Origin: Symbiodinium natans
Lineage: Eukaryota > Sar > Dinophyceae > Suessiales > Symbiodiniaceae
Length of the DNA: 64,000 nucleotides
Assembly (NCBI GenBank): GCA_905221605.1
Contig: CAJNDS010002603.1
Location: forward strand, 188,001 to 252,000
Direction: 5' to 3'
In this document: positions 33,801-47,627 of the stretch, one piece after another
How the letters are laid out: each line of letters starts with the position of its first letter
Numbering within the stretch: position 1 is the stretch's first letter
Notes under the pieces: generated by a model
What the model saw: only the letters and a program-made list of their open reading frames with translations
What the model was told of the DNA's origin: nothing
Database searches by the model: none
Made by a program: the position numbers and the translations under genes

Positions 33801-36800
33801 CGAGAACCGGTCAGCATCATGGGCTCAAAGGTCGACAACATATTTTAAATAGCATGGTTCTATGTGGTTCTGCTCGAGGTTGCTCCAAAAGGTCATCGGT
33901 ATCTGACACGCTAGGGGCGAGCAACATCCTTCAAACTGCCCCTTCGTATCAGCCCCGGCGATCATGCTTGAGCCGCGGCTGTGGCCGCCAGCCCCGTTAG
34001 TCAAGGGACTAAAGGGTACTAAGAGACCTTAGGTTGTTTTGGGGCTATGCAGGGGTTATATAGGGGAACAAGATTAAATGGCCCCCCCCCCGGCCCCCCC
34101 CCTCATATCCGTTTAAGTTAGAGACCGCGAGCAATTTTACTTGTTATGCGCGTGACCACGATCATATATAGCTGCCCGCATGTGCCAACGCTTGGTTGTT
34201 GCTGCTGGTTTTTGGTCCTCGGTGGGACCCCCCTCCTCTCTCGCATGCTTGCAAAGGATTGAAGCACATGTTTGCGCGCGAACGTTTGAAAGCCAATTGC
34301 TTGTTCGGCATTTTCAGCCTTCCGGCACTGTCGGTGCTCGGCGTCCACAATCTGTGGGGTTGATTGTTGATGTTCCAGCCAGTGAGCGGTTTGCGCAAAA
34401 TTCCCAAGGCCTACGACCTGTTGCTCCATGCCAGTTTTTCCAGACTCCATCTGCTACTCTGAGACTTGGACTAACGAGCATGGGCCAGCAAGAGCAATAA
34501 CTCCAATTCAACACAGCTGAGACCCCACGAAACTGAGCCCAAGAGCAAAAAGGAAAAATATGCGGACCGGCGCTTTGAGTACCGCCACGTCACTCTGCCA
34601 AAGGACCCTGGAGCGAGTCAGAGTGACACGATGCAAAGCGATGCGACGTGTAACATGTAACGTGGCATCATGACGGTCATGACGCATCTTACGCCACAGC
34701 GGCACAGCTTTCTCGTGCTTTTCGCAGAGGACCTGGCCGTGAGGTTCTTCCACCTCACGCAGGGCGGCCAGCGGCTCCTGGAGGCCACCGCAAAGCGCGC
34801 TGGAATTGAAGAGATGTGAAGAGATGTGAAGAGCTGAAGAGATGCAATGAGATGCAGTTGCAACTGAGAGTCCCGTTGTGAGAAGGAACGCGAGTGGCGC
34901 AGCCTCGGCGTGCAAGGAACAACAGGAACTGCATATGACGGGTCAAAGTTGCAGCACACTCATCCCGCAATCATCTGCACTGCCTCTTAACAGCTGTCAG
35001 TTGTTTGGAAGGATGGAAACACTATGAGTTCCACAAGCCAGAGATGCATGAGCTGCTGGCAGATTGGAGGGGAAGAGGGAGATCCAATTGGTTGTTGGCC
35101 CTTTTTAAGGGGAGGGGAGGGACGGGAACCCATTTGCATGGGAGCAGCCTCAAATTTGTTCATCACTTTTTTTGCTCATGTCTTTCCTTCTCTTTTGTCA
35201 ATGTTTCTTGATTTGTTGTCCTTCTGCACGTTTTTTCATTCTGCGTATGTTTGTCTTGCCCCCGCGTCCCCTTCCCTAACCACCCCTCCCCCCTCCTCAA
35301 AAGGTGGACCCCCCCCCCCCCCTCCACATTTTAGCCTTGCAAGCCTGCTATGAAATGCCGCCTCCTGCCATTCAAAACCCGTATGCATCATTTCCAAACC
35401 AGTCATACCAGCATTGGTTTTTTAAATGAGGGGCTGCGCTCACCCCCCGCATTTTCTGCCTCGCAGGACCTCTTGACATCAAAAAGGAATGGCTTCAAAA
35501 CACTGCGCCCCAACAACCACGCAGCATTTTTCAGACGTTGCTGTGAAGTACCTCCTGCCATCAAAAGCACTGCTTCAAAGGCCATATGCATCTTTTCCCA
35601 GCCCGCCGTGGGAGCATTGTGTCACCAGATGGGGGTGGGGGGGGGGTGTTGGGGTGGGGCTGCCCCCCCCCCCCCCCCCTAACCCCCCGCATTTTCGAGC
35701 TCCGTGAAGCTGGGACCCCCCCCCCCCCCTCCCCCCTCTCAAACGTTTACAAAAGGAAAGACGAAGTCTAGAAACACCATCTGCGCCCGGCAGAGGAGAC
35801 ATGAACGGGTCCCCCGTACACCTCCGTGGTCCAGCCAGGTCTTGCTGCTGCGCCGGCCATTGCCAGGCACCACTACTTCTGTTTCGACTGGTGTTGCCTT
35901 CTTCCGCTCCTAGGTTTGGATTGCACCTCCTTGATTGCACGTGCCCTTTTTTGCACTTGCGCTGCAGGTGACCAGCCAGAAGAGCCTCTTCTGGGATAAA
36001 GATGAGCAGTAGCCTGGCGGAAATAACAATACCATATAGACATGAAGCAGTTGACGTGAAGTACGTCTAAGTACGTCTCGGCAGCTTGTGTTGGATTGGA
36101 GTGCGTGATGCGGCGTGTGATCTCGTGCTGCTGCAGGCCCTGTCTTTCCCAACGCGTTCCAGTTGTCGTCTCCGCAGATGAGACCGGAGAATGGTTACCG
36201 AAAGCAACGAGGTGCACCTTGGTGCACCTTTGCAAAAAGCAAAGACAGTTGCAAAAGCTCATCAAAGCACGCCCAAGCTAATGAGGGGTTCGCACGAAGC
36301 AACATCTAGAATCTAGACCTTAAACAACCAAGGAGGCAAACATCTCCCTTACGGTAACTGCAAAGCATCAGGAGGCAAGTACAGCGCCAGGGCGGCACCG
36401 TGATCATGGTCTGATTACCTGCACAGTTGCACGACTTTCTCAGTCAGTTTTTTGTAAGCTTCAAAGCACAGACACACAGACATCTGGGCATCTGGGCAGT
36501 TGTGGGTTGGCTACCTCATGCCGGAAGCATGGATCATGTACTCACATGCGTCAGCATGTCAGGAGCCACAAAGATGAATGTTGGCTGACTTGCTCGAGGT
36601 TTCCCTGAGTTACTGCCGTGAGCTCTGATTTTCCATACCGAAGAACCTCGAAGAATATCGAAGAATGTTTCTAGGCTGGCCCGAAAGCCAAAGACTGTCG
36701 AGCCAAAGCTTCATGGAAGCGTCCACTGATTCGGCATGTGTGCAGAACTCCGTGCAGTCTTTTTCACCGCTTTCACCGGGGCTGAAGACGCTGATGAATG

Positions 36801-39238
36801 CTGAGCCTGCGGCTCGCCCTCGCTCTCGCTTTCTCCTTGCAAGTATCAGGCTTATAACCATTGTGTAGCGCATCGCCAGCTGCAGGTGAGGCCCTTCGTC
36901 TCACGGCAGGAACTTTCACAGCCGGCAGCGAAGCCCACCCACCGCTGTATGGGTACTCGTAGCTTATGCAGATCCTACCAATACCCTGTCTTCTTGCGAC
37001 TGTGAAATGCCCTGGCGAACAGCAATTGTCTCGTGTATGAATAGTCCCTCGCAGAGATTGAGGGCAGCTTCCGGTTGGCCACCGCAATCCCGCATGACTC
37101 TGCGGTGCACTCAATTCAGGTGGTAGGTTCCTGAGACACTCTACGTGTCTCTCTTGGGCCCGCGGGCTTGGGTGGATTACGTGTTGAGGGCTCGGGTGAC
37201 TTTTCGCCATTTGTCTTGAGGGCGGGCACCATGAAGATATCACTGACTGATATTACTAGGCTTCTGCTGTCGCATTGCGACGCGCAGGAATCGAAACAAA
37301 GTTCGTGCCTCACGAATGTGGTAAGTTACCGTAAGTTGCAAGGGAGTTGTATTCAGCATCACAAACTAGCAAAACATACGTTCGCGGCGGCTCCCTGCAG
37401 TAGAGTGCAGACTGAAAGCCCCCTGCGGAGCTGCTGAGCGCTCGTCACTCTCAGTAGTGTATTTCTCGCTCTCGTGTCTGTTGTTGTTGCTCTTGTGTCG
37501 CTGGGGAGTGCGGTATACAAGAGCTTGCTGTGCTGAGGAGGAATGACTGCATAATATCGCGAAATCACGTTCGGCTCATGCGTTTGACTGTTGAATTCGA
37601 TTTTAGGAGGTCAATCTGAAATCCAATGCACCCAAGAATTTGAGTGGTTGCATCATTTGCTAGGTCAGTGTCCCCCCGGGCTGCTCTTGAACAGGCATTA
37701 GGCATAGTAAGCTAGCATAAGTATAGTCACGCAGGCGCCATGGATGCTGTGGCAGAGTTGCGATCTGAGACGACAATGACGCAGGCAGAAAGAAGCACCC
37801 ACGTGAACGGCAGGCAGGTGACGAAATCAAGCATCCCAGGTGTGGGGGTGTTTACAAATTTTACAACAAAGCAAGAGTTCTTTCAGTTCTTTCCAATATC
37901 AGCAGATCTGGCTCTAGTGTGGAGCATCCTACGCTGAAGCTTGGACGTGACCTGACTTACTTGTTCCCGTACCCCAGCCACTGCCAAACAGTGGCAGAGG
38001 CCTGGTGAGCTTGCGTGACCTTCCTCTGGTAACACCCCATGTGGTTCTCTGTTCCCGGAGATGACACCAGGTCTGAACTGCTGACTCCCGATTCCGGGCA
38101 CCGGCGGGCCTCTCTGTCCCGACTGCAAGATATGACTGAGAGCTTCGAATTCCCGAGTAAGGGTCGCCAACTTCGCATCATTCTCAAGAAACCACCCCCC
38201 AGGGCACGGACTATTTTGGGAAGGCTGCTGAAGACGCGGAGTCCTCTGCTCTGCGCAGCAAACATTTTTCCCGCCAGCCTTGCTGCCGAAGGTGCGTTAC
38301 GCAGGCTACATGGGTTTGCGTATGCAAAGCTCGCTGCAAGGCTCTCATCATTTCCCGTCCAAGCAATGTGTAGCAGCACGGTTGCTAGAGTGCGAGTTAG
38401 GATAGTGGTTAATTGGGGAAGTGCTGGGTATGCTTGCTTTCCTTGTCAACAGTGATATGCTTTCTAGGCCAGGTTCAGCATCAGACGTCCTGTCTTGTCC
38501 TCGTACCGTTCTGAATAAAACGTCGACTGCCGAAGGGGGCAACCTGCAGCTTTCAGCAGGACACCCGCGAGCACCATAAACAGCCTTCGTCTCAGGAGCT
38601 TCAAAAGCTGCCTTCGTCATTTCTGCGTGAGGGCTCGAGGTGCAGCTCATGCGCCCACGCGCACTTGCACGAAGGCGTCCTTCGGCTAGCCTGCGGCAGC
38701 CGCTCGCCCTCCCCATCCTTCATAGGCATAGGCAGGGGCGTCTTGAAGTCATGTGAGGACTCAGGCCTTTGCTTCGAGGCAATTTGAGGCGACAGGCCGT
38801 CTGTAGGCTTGGAACCTTTGGTGCCCTTGGAGCCCCACTTCTTTGCACATGTTGGCTAATTCCAGCGAATGGCTGTGCCAACTAAATTTTTTCTTCTTGA
38901 AGGTGTCACTTGATTTCTCGATTTCAGTTTTACCCATGGCCAAAACTGTTGTGCCGCTGCACCTCCATTGAAGAGGCACACATCGAGCACGGAAGCAGCA
39001 AACGATGGTTGTCTTTGCATTTGCAGTGGTCGCAGTTGGGGAATGGTCGTCCGATCTGGCCCGCTCCGATGTCGGCTGGTGCCAGGGGTTACAAGCTCTG
39101 CTACCCATGAATCCTGGAACAGAGCTCCACGGCAGCGAGGCTTTGACAGGCTTGCTTACTTTTCTGTGAAATGCCTTGGCCGTCGATCGAGCAACCCTAC
39201 CGGTTGGCGCATATCGCTCTGAGCGCTGCTAGGGCGAG
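30809..39238. other. Gene-poor stretch with C-rich repeats
   Basis: No gene is supported. Possible lone exons include 34730-34813 (DLAVRFFHLTQGGQRLLEAT, AG/G acceptor) and a proline-rich frame with one membrane-like segment at 32584-32780. Both are weak. C runs occur at 34081-34102, near 35310, 35662 and 35717. Confidence 0.35.
35340..35705. repeat. Diverged dispersed repeat around CCCCGCATTTT
   Basis: The string CCTCCTGCCAT(T)CAAAA appears near 35359 and 35553, and CCCCCCGCATTTTC near 35442 and 35684. The intervening DNA also resembles itself loosely. This looks like two or three decayed copies of one element joined to C-rich runs. No coding capacity is evident. Confidence 0.5.
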
Positions 39239-39475
39239 GAGAGCTCTTGCATTGTGGGATCGGATGGATACGACCTTGATGCCAGCATCCTTGCGGAGCT
39301 GCAAATTTGGGCCAATCGTGGTGGCTTCCCCCAGCCGGCTACGTTGCCCGACGTGCTTGCAGCGTATGAGTCCATGGGCAGTCAGGACTCATTACAGACT
39401 CCTGGAGGCCAATGGCTGCGGGATGGGCCGAACAAGCATAGGCTTCAGGGCTCACGGCGGCAAAGTGCAGTATGA
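39239..39475 (+). CDS. Candidate exon of an unknown gene
   Basis: After GGGCGAG the frame runs GAG AGC TCT and reads DGYDLDASILAELQIWANRG, then GFPQPATLPDVLAAYESMGS. From about 39386 it continues QDSLQTPGGQWLRDGPNKHR to a stop at 39475, unless it is spliced at the GA after CAG near 39385. The amphipathic pattern is protein-like. No family was recognised and neighbouring exons were not found with confidence. Confidence 0.38.
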   Translation, partial: ESSCIVGSDGYDLDASILAELQIWANRGGFPQPATLPDVLAAYESMGSQDSLQTPGGQWLRDGPNKHRLQGSRRQSAV

Positions 39476-42400
39476 CTATTGTTCTTGTGGCCTGCGTGTC
39501 CCTCTTCTGCCGGTTCATCAGACCCAGATGCAGAACTGATGCAGAAACAGAGTCCTGAGTCCTGGGATTCAACCTAAATCCTGAGGCAGAAACCTTGACA
39601 CACCTACCACACCGCTTCCAAACCGCATGGTGCGACCAGGCAGGCAGTTTGCATGTTTGTCACCGTGGCAGTGTCAGGTTCACCGCCTCGTAAGGCCTTG
39701 TCTTGACTGTAGGACTGTAGGACACACTGTAGGACTCGGGGTTCTTGGAGCCTGGCAGGGTGTTCCATGGCGGAGCTTCTGAGGGCAAGGTTGGTGTCAG
39801 CACACAGGCCATCTGTCTTCACATACCTTTGTTGGCTGCAGCCTGCGCAGACAGATTCTGGGATGTTGCCCCAAGCAGGCTCAAGCATACTGTCCGGACC
39901 TGTCCCTGTACCCTGTCAGTGATCAGCTGCTTCCGCTTCTTCGCCCCAAACGTCAGAGGGTTCTTGGGCTGAGGCCCCGCTTCAAGACTGTAGAGCGGAG
40001 GGGCTCTAAAAACATACCCCGCCACTTCTCCTTTAAGTCTGGACCATTCCAGGTTCGCTTTTCATCTTTCTAGAAGTCATGGAGTGTGACCTGGCAGTCG
40101 TGAACGTCGGGTCTTTCGGGGTTGTGTTTCCTGGACCATATGATGTAATCGTGCTGCCTCAAAAGGGGCTTTTCGTGAACGCACGCCGGTGATGTGGTTT
40201 CGGGTAGATGTTTCTTGTGAAGTTGGACTTTGTGTTAGGACTTTTCTTCGTAAAAGTGGTACACCTGCTCGTCGTAGCTGATTGCCAGTTGCCTGGATGC
40301 CATTTCCGAATCCCTTTTCCGGTGGCTGGTGTTTCCTGGTCGTTGCCACGCTGCCACGCTGGCATGAGCAACGTTTGCCCTGCCGGACATGCGGAGACGC
40401 CAAGAACAAGCCATGTGCGCGGCTCTGGCGCTACATGCTTCAAAACGACACGGCCAGACATGTGGAAACGCAATGAATACCATGAGGCAGTCGTCAGCAC
40501 TGTGGGCCTTGAGGTGTCAAGCCACCCAGGCCAATGGTGTGATCTTTGGCAGGACCTGTTGCAAAAAAACTTTTTGCCCGCGAAACAGGCGAAACAGGCA
40601 TCATATTTCCTTTGGAGGCAGAAAGCTAGATCTCAAAAGTGCTCACCAGGTGTTGCGGTGTTGCGTTGAGTTTATCTTCAGTGAGTCACGCTTGTCAAGA
40701 ACAATCCCGCAGCTTTGCATGTGCCGGCTGTCTGCACTTCGTATAGGCAAGCTGGCCTTTCTGATCCAGTGCTTGTCTGGGCCTCCGTGCCGTGAAGCCT
40801 GGCTTCCCCTGATCAAGCCGGTTTCCAGCGTGCACAGACTCTCGGTGTCCTTTCGGTCTGACTAGGATCTGTGTTTTTCTGTGACTTGCCCGTCCCCTAT
40901 GAGAAAGATGTATTGGACCTTGAGTAATTGCAGAATTAGCACGCTTTCGGCCAAATGGAGGGGAGTCCGGCAGTGCGAGCCTCTTCTGCCGGACGCGACT
41001 CAGATTCTGGCCGAGTTTGGGTGGAAATGAAGTTGGAGGAGAGAGGATGCGAATGCCAGGGGCCTTGCCAGAAAGGGTTCATGGCAATCCTGCTTGAGGG
41101 TTCGTTCCTGGAGGGGTCCTGGCACTGCCTCCACTGCTGCTGGCGCTGCAAGGCGCGGGCTTCGCGCCTCTCGTTTCGCAGTGTGAGCCAATTGCTGCAA
41201 TGATCAAGAGCTATGCGGCTAAGCACCACTGGCGGGTGCTTCCAGCCTGGTTGTGTGCTATGCCGAACCTTATAAGTGAGATGAAACAAGTCAGAAAAGT
41301 CACAGTTCACGTGACGGTGAAGCTTTGTCATGCCGTAGATGCGCGGGGCGATGTGACTCGGCGTTATGGGAGCTGAAAGGGCTGAAGGGGCTGAAGCTCA
41401 AGCCGGCTGATGCCGATGCGCAGCTTTGGCAAACAGCTGCTAAGGCTTTAAGGCTTCCGGGGTGACGTTCAGAGGCTTCGGAGGTAGAGTTCCCTCAATG
41501 TTCTTGAAAGCGGTTGGCTAACGGTTTTGCAAAGTTTTGCAAGTTCCTCTAGGTACCAGGAGCGCTGCCTCCGAACTCCGACGTAGACTGGTCCATTTCC
41601 CTAAATGCCTCTGTCGACAACAAGACATGGCTACCGGTCTCTGCGAAGCACGCCCAACATGAGCGGGATCTGGCGTGATTCTGCCGTGCCATGACTCCTT
41701 GAGGGTCGGACATGGACGCGACATGTGCTTTTCGGGCATGGCGTGCGTCTCAATTGCTTGTCTTGAAAATCCGGGCAGTCAATCTGCAAGTCTTGTAAGC
41801 AGAGGGAGGAGGTGGAGGTGGGCATTGCCTTGACCTTCAAACCTCACCAGCTCATGTCCAATCCTTCATAGACCCCAGCAGAGCGACATGCTTCCAACAG
41901 CTGGGGCTGGGGAAGTCAACGAACTCGCTTCCATATCAGGGACATGGATATGCCTCCGCCATGCCCGCAACGGACGCAGAAGTATTTTGTGGTCCGGGCT
42001 TTGTCTTGATAATTACGTTTTGTACACATCATCTCAAGCTAGGGCATCTTGTGACACCACTCAGACACAGTGTTGCAGGGTAGCATAATACGCAGACCAT
42101 GGCACCCCGCAAGGGTGCCTTGATGTGAAGCCGATGCTCTGTCCCAACCCTCCCATCAAATTGGTGGGAACACGTGTGCGACGGGTCTAGGGTGGGCTCA
42201 CTGCGGCTTTTTCAAGCTTCTCCAGCCCAGCTCCAGCAGCCGCGACAGCAAAAGGCAGCCATGCAGGGTCCGAAAGACAGGTCGTTTGGCATCGTGTTTC
42301 AGGTCTTGGAGTTAGGTTTGATGTACCTGGGCCCTTAAAGCCAAAGCCCGAAGCCTTATCCGTTTTCAGAAAAACTTTCAAAAAAGGCTCATTGCCGTGC

Positions 42401-43662
42401 CCGGGTTCCAGGCTTTTCTATCCAGACTGCACCAGGTCTCTCTCATTTGGACCGGGGCAAGACCTTGCATGACGACGCATCTCTTCAAACCCCAGTGTTT
42501 GACGAATTTCGACAGCAGCCTGCGGAAGCCTGTGGCCCAGCGATTCTGAGCGGCAACACCTCACTTGCAACAGTCCTCCCCTAGCGCCCTAGCCCTCTCC
42601 CTGTGACCCACACACGATCTGCCTGGATCTGCAACCTGCCGCACTTGGGCTTGGGCTGTGAGAGCTTCGACCCGGTTCAGGGCAAAGGTGCTGAGACACA
42701 CATATTTCTCTTGTTAGAGGCCGATGCCTCGTAGTTGCTACAGTCGCGAGGCTGCCGCCAAAGCCCAATGGTGGAAAGCTTGCAGATTCCTACAGCCTAT
42801 AGTCCTTTGACCCCAAAGAACAGCACGCACTGAGGGTTGTCTGTGTTGGAAACTCTTTTCCATGGTGCGATTCACCGGTGGCGCCTTGCATTTGCACAGA
42901 CATGCCGAGCAGGACCTTTCCGCTTTTGGAAGGTACGGTGCGCAGCCTACGAAGCCGCTGGACTGCAGCGGATTCCGCTCCGTACGGGCCGCATGGGCGC
43001 GAGGGGACCTTCGCCTGCTAAACCCGATGGCCGGGCTTCAAGCTCGAAGACCCAATGTCGTAATGGAAGCTTCTTTCCTAAATCTCACCTTCCACAGGTG
43101 ATGATGCAGTAGGTCAGTAATGCTGCCAGGTCACCAGTGCCGTGTGCCGGGAGGGACCCCCGCATGCATGCTGCACGCATTCAAGGGGCCTTAAAGGAAA
43201 GTGGCGTAGCATGCCGTTGCAGATGGCTTGTCCTGTTTGATGTTGAAGAGATCTCTTTATGAATCCAAGCGCGTCCATCTCACCGAATTTCACCGAAGAC
43301 GGTGTGGTCACCCTGACTGTTGTGCGTTCCTAACTACTATAAGCCTAACAAAGCAAGTCGACTTGAGCAGGCCATCCACGGCTGCGTCCTCCGAACGCCA
43401 AGGGCCTGAGATCCTGTTTTGCTTGCATTTGCATTGAGCAATTGCTTGCATGCTTCATTGGCTACGCGAGCAGCAATTCCAGCAGCGCAGCGGGCTTCGG
43501 CCACGGTTTTCTGGCACACATTGTGGCTTGCTCTTGTCCGTCTTGGCCAGAGAAGGCCTTCAACTAGCTCGGCCTGCACACAAAACGATGACCAGCTAAC
43601 GTGTGTAAGCTGGTGCATCACTCCGGCTCAACTCCAAGAAGGCACGGTGAGGGCAGTTGCCG

Positions 43663-44763
43663 CGATGTGTCCGGAGTTCTTGGGGCCTTGCGTCCGATCA
43701 GTTCGCTCAGCCCGCTCCTAGGATGCCACGCGCTGGCCCAGCATTGCCTGAAGCATTCCGCTCAGCTTCGCCGCAGCACTTAAGACTTAGAAGATCTTGA
43801 CAAGCGAAATCCCATGCGCAGGGAGGGCTGGGCCTGGCCCGGGTGGCTGCGGCTGTAGCGGCTAGTCTGGATGCAGAGCTCCGTGTCAGGCTCGGTAGGA
43901 AAGCTGGCAGCAGATGCTCCCTTCAGCTCAGGCTTCAGCTCCTTCATGCCTCCGAGATGTATTGACTGCTCAGGGCCTGATGTGTGGAGATCACAGCTGC
44001 TCGTAACACATGGCAGCACATCGTGCTCACCGTGGCAGTTTCAGTCACGTGTCTTGGCAGTCCCAGCACGCTGTAGGAAGATGCCCGGTAAGGCTCTAGG
44101 AGTTGTAGGCTTTTCAGGGGTGAGCTTGAGCTTGGTGCTCGGCTTGAAAGGCCTTAAGGGCATGGACTGCTCGCTCATCCAGACTTGTGATGCTGCACTG
44201 TGGCATCCAGGCGGAGTTTGCAAAAGTTTGCGGGAAAGCGGAAGACGAGCCCGCAGCCCACGGTCGGTGGCCACCATCCCACCTTATGGGCCGGTGCAGG
44301 ACAGGCATCGGCGCAGTGAATGCCGAGTCCACCACTGCTTCTTCTTTTTGCCTTGCACAGACTAAGCCTAAGCGCCAGAACATGTTGGTGCGGCCTCGGC
44401 CAAGCAGCGACTTGACGAAGTTGTTTAGAACATAATACATGCCTTGCAGGTGCAGGCGTGGCAGAAAGCACGTGCTTAAGCGGACAGGGAATGTCGTGCG
44501 ATGGTGAGCTTGCAAGTCTCACACAGCTCGCGACACCGATCTGAGTGGGGCCCATGCTCTGCGTCCAGCGAACGGCTGCATCGGTTCTTTTTCTCTTGCA
44601 GCATGCCGGCCGGCCTCGGCGACTGGGGCGTGGACTCGTATGCTCGTGAGCTCCGGTGTCCTCGACGAGCTGTGCGCGAGTGCATGCACAGGCAACCACC
44701 TCAAAGTGCCAAGAAAGTGCTAGGAAAGTGCTAGCTCCCAAGTGCTACAGCGGCGACGCCATC
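43663..44763. repeat. 1,101-bp duplicated segment, copy 1
   Basis: Matches 45759-46859 base for base at a constant offset of 2,096 except for one C/T difference seen at about 43774. Both strands carry open frames that are identical in the two copies. The minus frames look somewhat more protein-like, for example GMYYVLNNFVKSLLGRGRTN, but no product was recognised. No target-site duplication or terminal repeat was seen at the borders. Confidence 0.95.
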
Positions 44764-45517
44764 CCAGTTCTATCTAAACCTAGCTGCATGCGTGCTTACA
44801 CCAACTGCAGCCAGCAGACTGCGCTCGCTGAACTTGGCGTCGCTGGTTCTTGGCCAGCCTTGTCTATAGCCGCTATAGCCTTGGCTTGAGATGTCTTATG
44901 TTTTTTTTTCAGTGTTGCTTCAGGGTGCAATGCCAGTGAATCATTGTCCGTCGTTTTGGGGCACAGAAACTGTCGACGAGTAGCCTGGAGCCATTACAAT
45001 GGCTAGAAAGTAAAGCCTGTATGCTCAACAGGAACCTTACCGAGGCGACGCACAGAGACCATAGCCTAGACAGCGTCAGGCGATGATGGTTTGAGATTTG
45101 AGAGAAGACAAGTTGAGGCCAGATCAAGGTCAAAGACCTTCCTTCAAAGGGGTTGTGATCGCGTGGCAGCTTTCATAAGTCAATTCGGTTGGGCTCTTAT
45201 TATCTAGCACAGCCTTCACCACTCATTTCTTTCACAGGCAATGTTCTGAATGCGGTTCCAACTTGCCATCTGGATCGCGATCTTCCAAAAGTCTGGACCG
45301 TTCCTTCACATGTCGGTTTCGTTCGACCTTTGGTGGCATGGCGGGGTGGAGCTAGGTTCAGCTGCAGTGCATCCTTCTCGGATTCTCAGCCACGGCGGTG
45401 TGAAGTGCACATCCTTGGTCTGGAAGCCAGGCCAGCCTCAATGGATCCCCACGACTAATCAACAGAGGCATGGTTTACACATGCAGACTCGTGCTGCACA
45501 GTTGATCATGATGCCCG

Positions 45518-45546
45518 AAAGCCTAGGATCCCTGATCCTAGGCTTT
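45518..45546. repeat. Perfect 13-bp hairpin with 3-nt loop
   Basis: AAAGCCTAGGATC, loop CCT, then GATCCTAGGCTTT. The arms are exact reverse complements. It lies in the unique spacer between the two copies of the 1.1-kb duplication. Confidence 0.9.
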
Positions 45547-45758
45547 GCTGCACCAATTGTCTCGGGTCTTAAGTTGCCAACTAATGAACCTTGTTGACCC
45601 TGTAGTCCCCAATTCTTTTCTCACCAGTAGCGCAGCGCCCTTACAAGTTCAGAACCTGCTCACGCTCACCGCGACGCTAGATGATCCATGTGAGTGAGGT
45701 AAGCCAGGTGAGCCGGAGCACAGCCTGAGACTGGCGCTGTGCTCCAGCTGGGCTGCCA

Positions 45759-46859
45759 CGATGTGTCCGGAGTTCTTGGGGCCTTGCGTCCGATCAGTTC
45801 GCTCAGCCCGCTCCTAGGATGCCACGCGCTGGCCCAGCATTGCCTGAAGCATTCCGCTCAGCTTCGCTGCAGCACTTAAGACTTAGAAGATCTTGACAAG
45901 CGAAATCCCATGCGCAGGGAGGGCTGGGCCTGGCCCGGGTGGCTGCGGCTGTAGCGGCTAGTCTGGATGCAGAGCTCCGTGTCAGGCTCGGTAGGAAAGC
46001 TGGCAGCAGATGCTCCCTTCAGCTCAGGCTTCAGCTCCTTCATGCCTCCGAGATGTATTGACTGCTCAGGGCCTGATGTGTGGAGATCACAGCTGCTCGT
46101 AACACATGGCAGCACATCGTGCTCACCGTGGCAGTTTCAGTCACGTGTCTTGGCAGTCCCAGCACGCTGTAGGAAGATGCCCGGTAAGGCTCTAGGAGTT
46201 GTAGGCTTTTCAGGGGTGAGCTTGAGCTTGGTGCTCGGCTTGAAAGGCCTTAAGGGCATGGACTGCTCGCTCATCCAGACTTGTGATGCTGCACTGTGGC
46301 ATCCAGGCGGAGTTTGCAAAAGTTTGCGGGAAAGCGGAAGACGAGCCCGCAGCCCACGGTCGGTGGCCACCATCCCACCTTATGGGCCGGTGCAGGACAG
46401 GCATCGGCGCAGTGAATGCCGAGTCCACCACTGCTTCTTCTTTTTGCCTTGCACAGACTAAGCCTAAGCGCCAGAACATGTTGGTGCGGCCTCGGCCAAG
46501 CAGCGACTTGACGAAGTTGTTTAGAACATAATACATGCCTTGCAGGTGCAGGCGTGGCAGAAAGCACGTGCTTAAGCGGACAGGGAATGTCGTGCGATGG
46601 TGAGCTTGCAAGTCTCACACAGCTCGCGACACCGATCTGAGTGGGGCCCATGCTCTGCGTCCAGCGAACGGCTGCATCGGTTCTTTTTCTCTTGCAGCAT
46701 GCCGGCCGGCCTCGGCGACTGGGGCGTGGACTCGTATGCTCGTGAGCTCCGGTGTCCTCGACGAGCTGTGCGCGAGTGCATGCACAGGCAACCACCTCAA
46801 AGTGCCAAGAAAGTGCTAGGAAAGTGCTAGCTCCCAAGTGCTACAGCGGCGACGCCATC
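45759..46859. repeat. 1,101-bp duplicated segment, copy 2
   Basis: Second copy of the segment at 43663-44763. The flanks differ from those of copy 1 on both sides, so this is not a simple tandem unit. The 995-bp spacer between the copies is unique. Confidence 0.95.
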
Positions 46860-47627
46860 GTGCAACCAACCCGGCGTTTCTGGACGAATTGCACTGGCGC
46901 GTGCTGCAAATCGAGCGCTGGCCCTTTGGCATTTAGGGGAATGTGCAGTACGGTTGGTGGCCTGTGCTGGGTTAGAGTGTGCGGTGGGCATGTCTGATAG
47001 GCCAAGACACCGAGTGCAGTGAGCACAGTGGATTTGAGTGAATGTATGCATGTAGAGTTCTCCGATGCGTGTGAGAAAGGATGAACGTGTACTTGTGGTC
47101 ACAGGATCGGCATTGTGTTTTTCTAGACCATTGGTGTTCAGACGTAGGCCAGCTGCAGAGGCACGCCCGGAAAGTGCCCAGAATAAGCAAAAAACACAAT
47201 CAAGTCATTGCGAAAGGTTTAAGTCGTCAGGCGGCGGGCAGATGTTGACAGATGTTGAAGTCAGCATAGACTGCAGAAGAGAAGGATGTTCTTGGCATTC
47301 TTGGCAGCACATGGAGCCCTTGGACTACGTGCTGCTGTCAGCACTGTCGCAACAGAACGTCGACGTGACATGTGCTCTGCAGAAGCGGGTCCTCTTCTGC
47401 TTTGACTTTGGAGTGTATGCCTACCTGTCGGAGCTTCCTGTGCAACGAACCAGAGAGCAGCTGCTCTGCAGATCTGTAGCCAACAGGAGGCACCTCTCCA
47501 CAGCTCGCTCCTTGAGCACCCAATAACCTCAGCCAGAGCCGTCGCTAGCTCTTTAGCGCGAAGCACATCTCTCCCGTGAGAAGCATGCCATTGTCATAGC
47601 CTGCTGTGGCAACAGCGCTTGACGCAG

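Noticed and set aside
43871-44365. 164-codon + frame repeated exactly at 45967-46461
   Set aside because: Its exact repetition only reflects the 1.1-kb duplication. Opposite-strand frames are equally open and none shows a motif.
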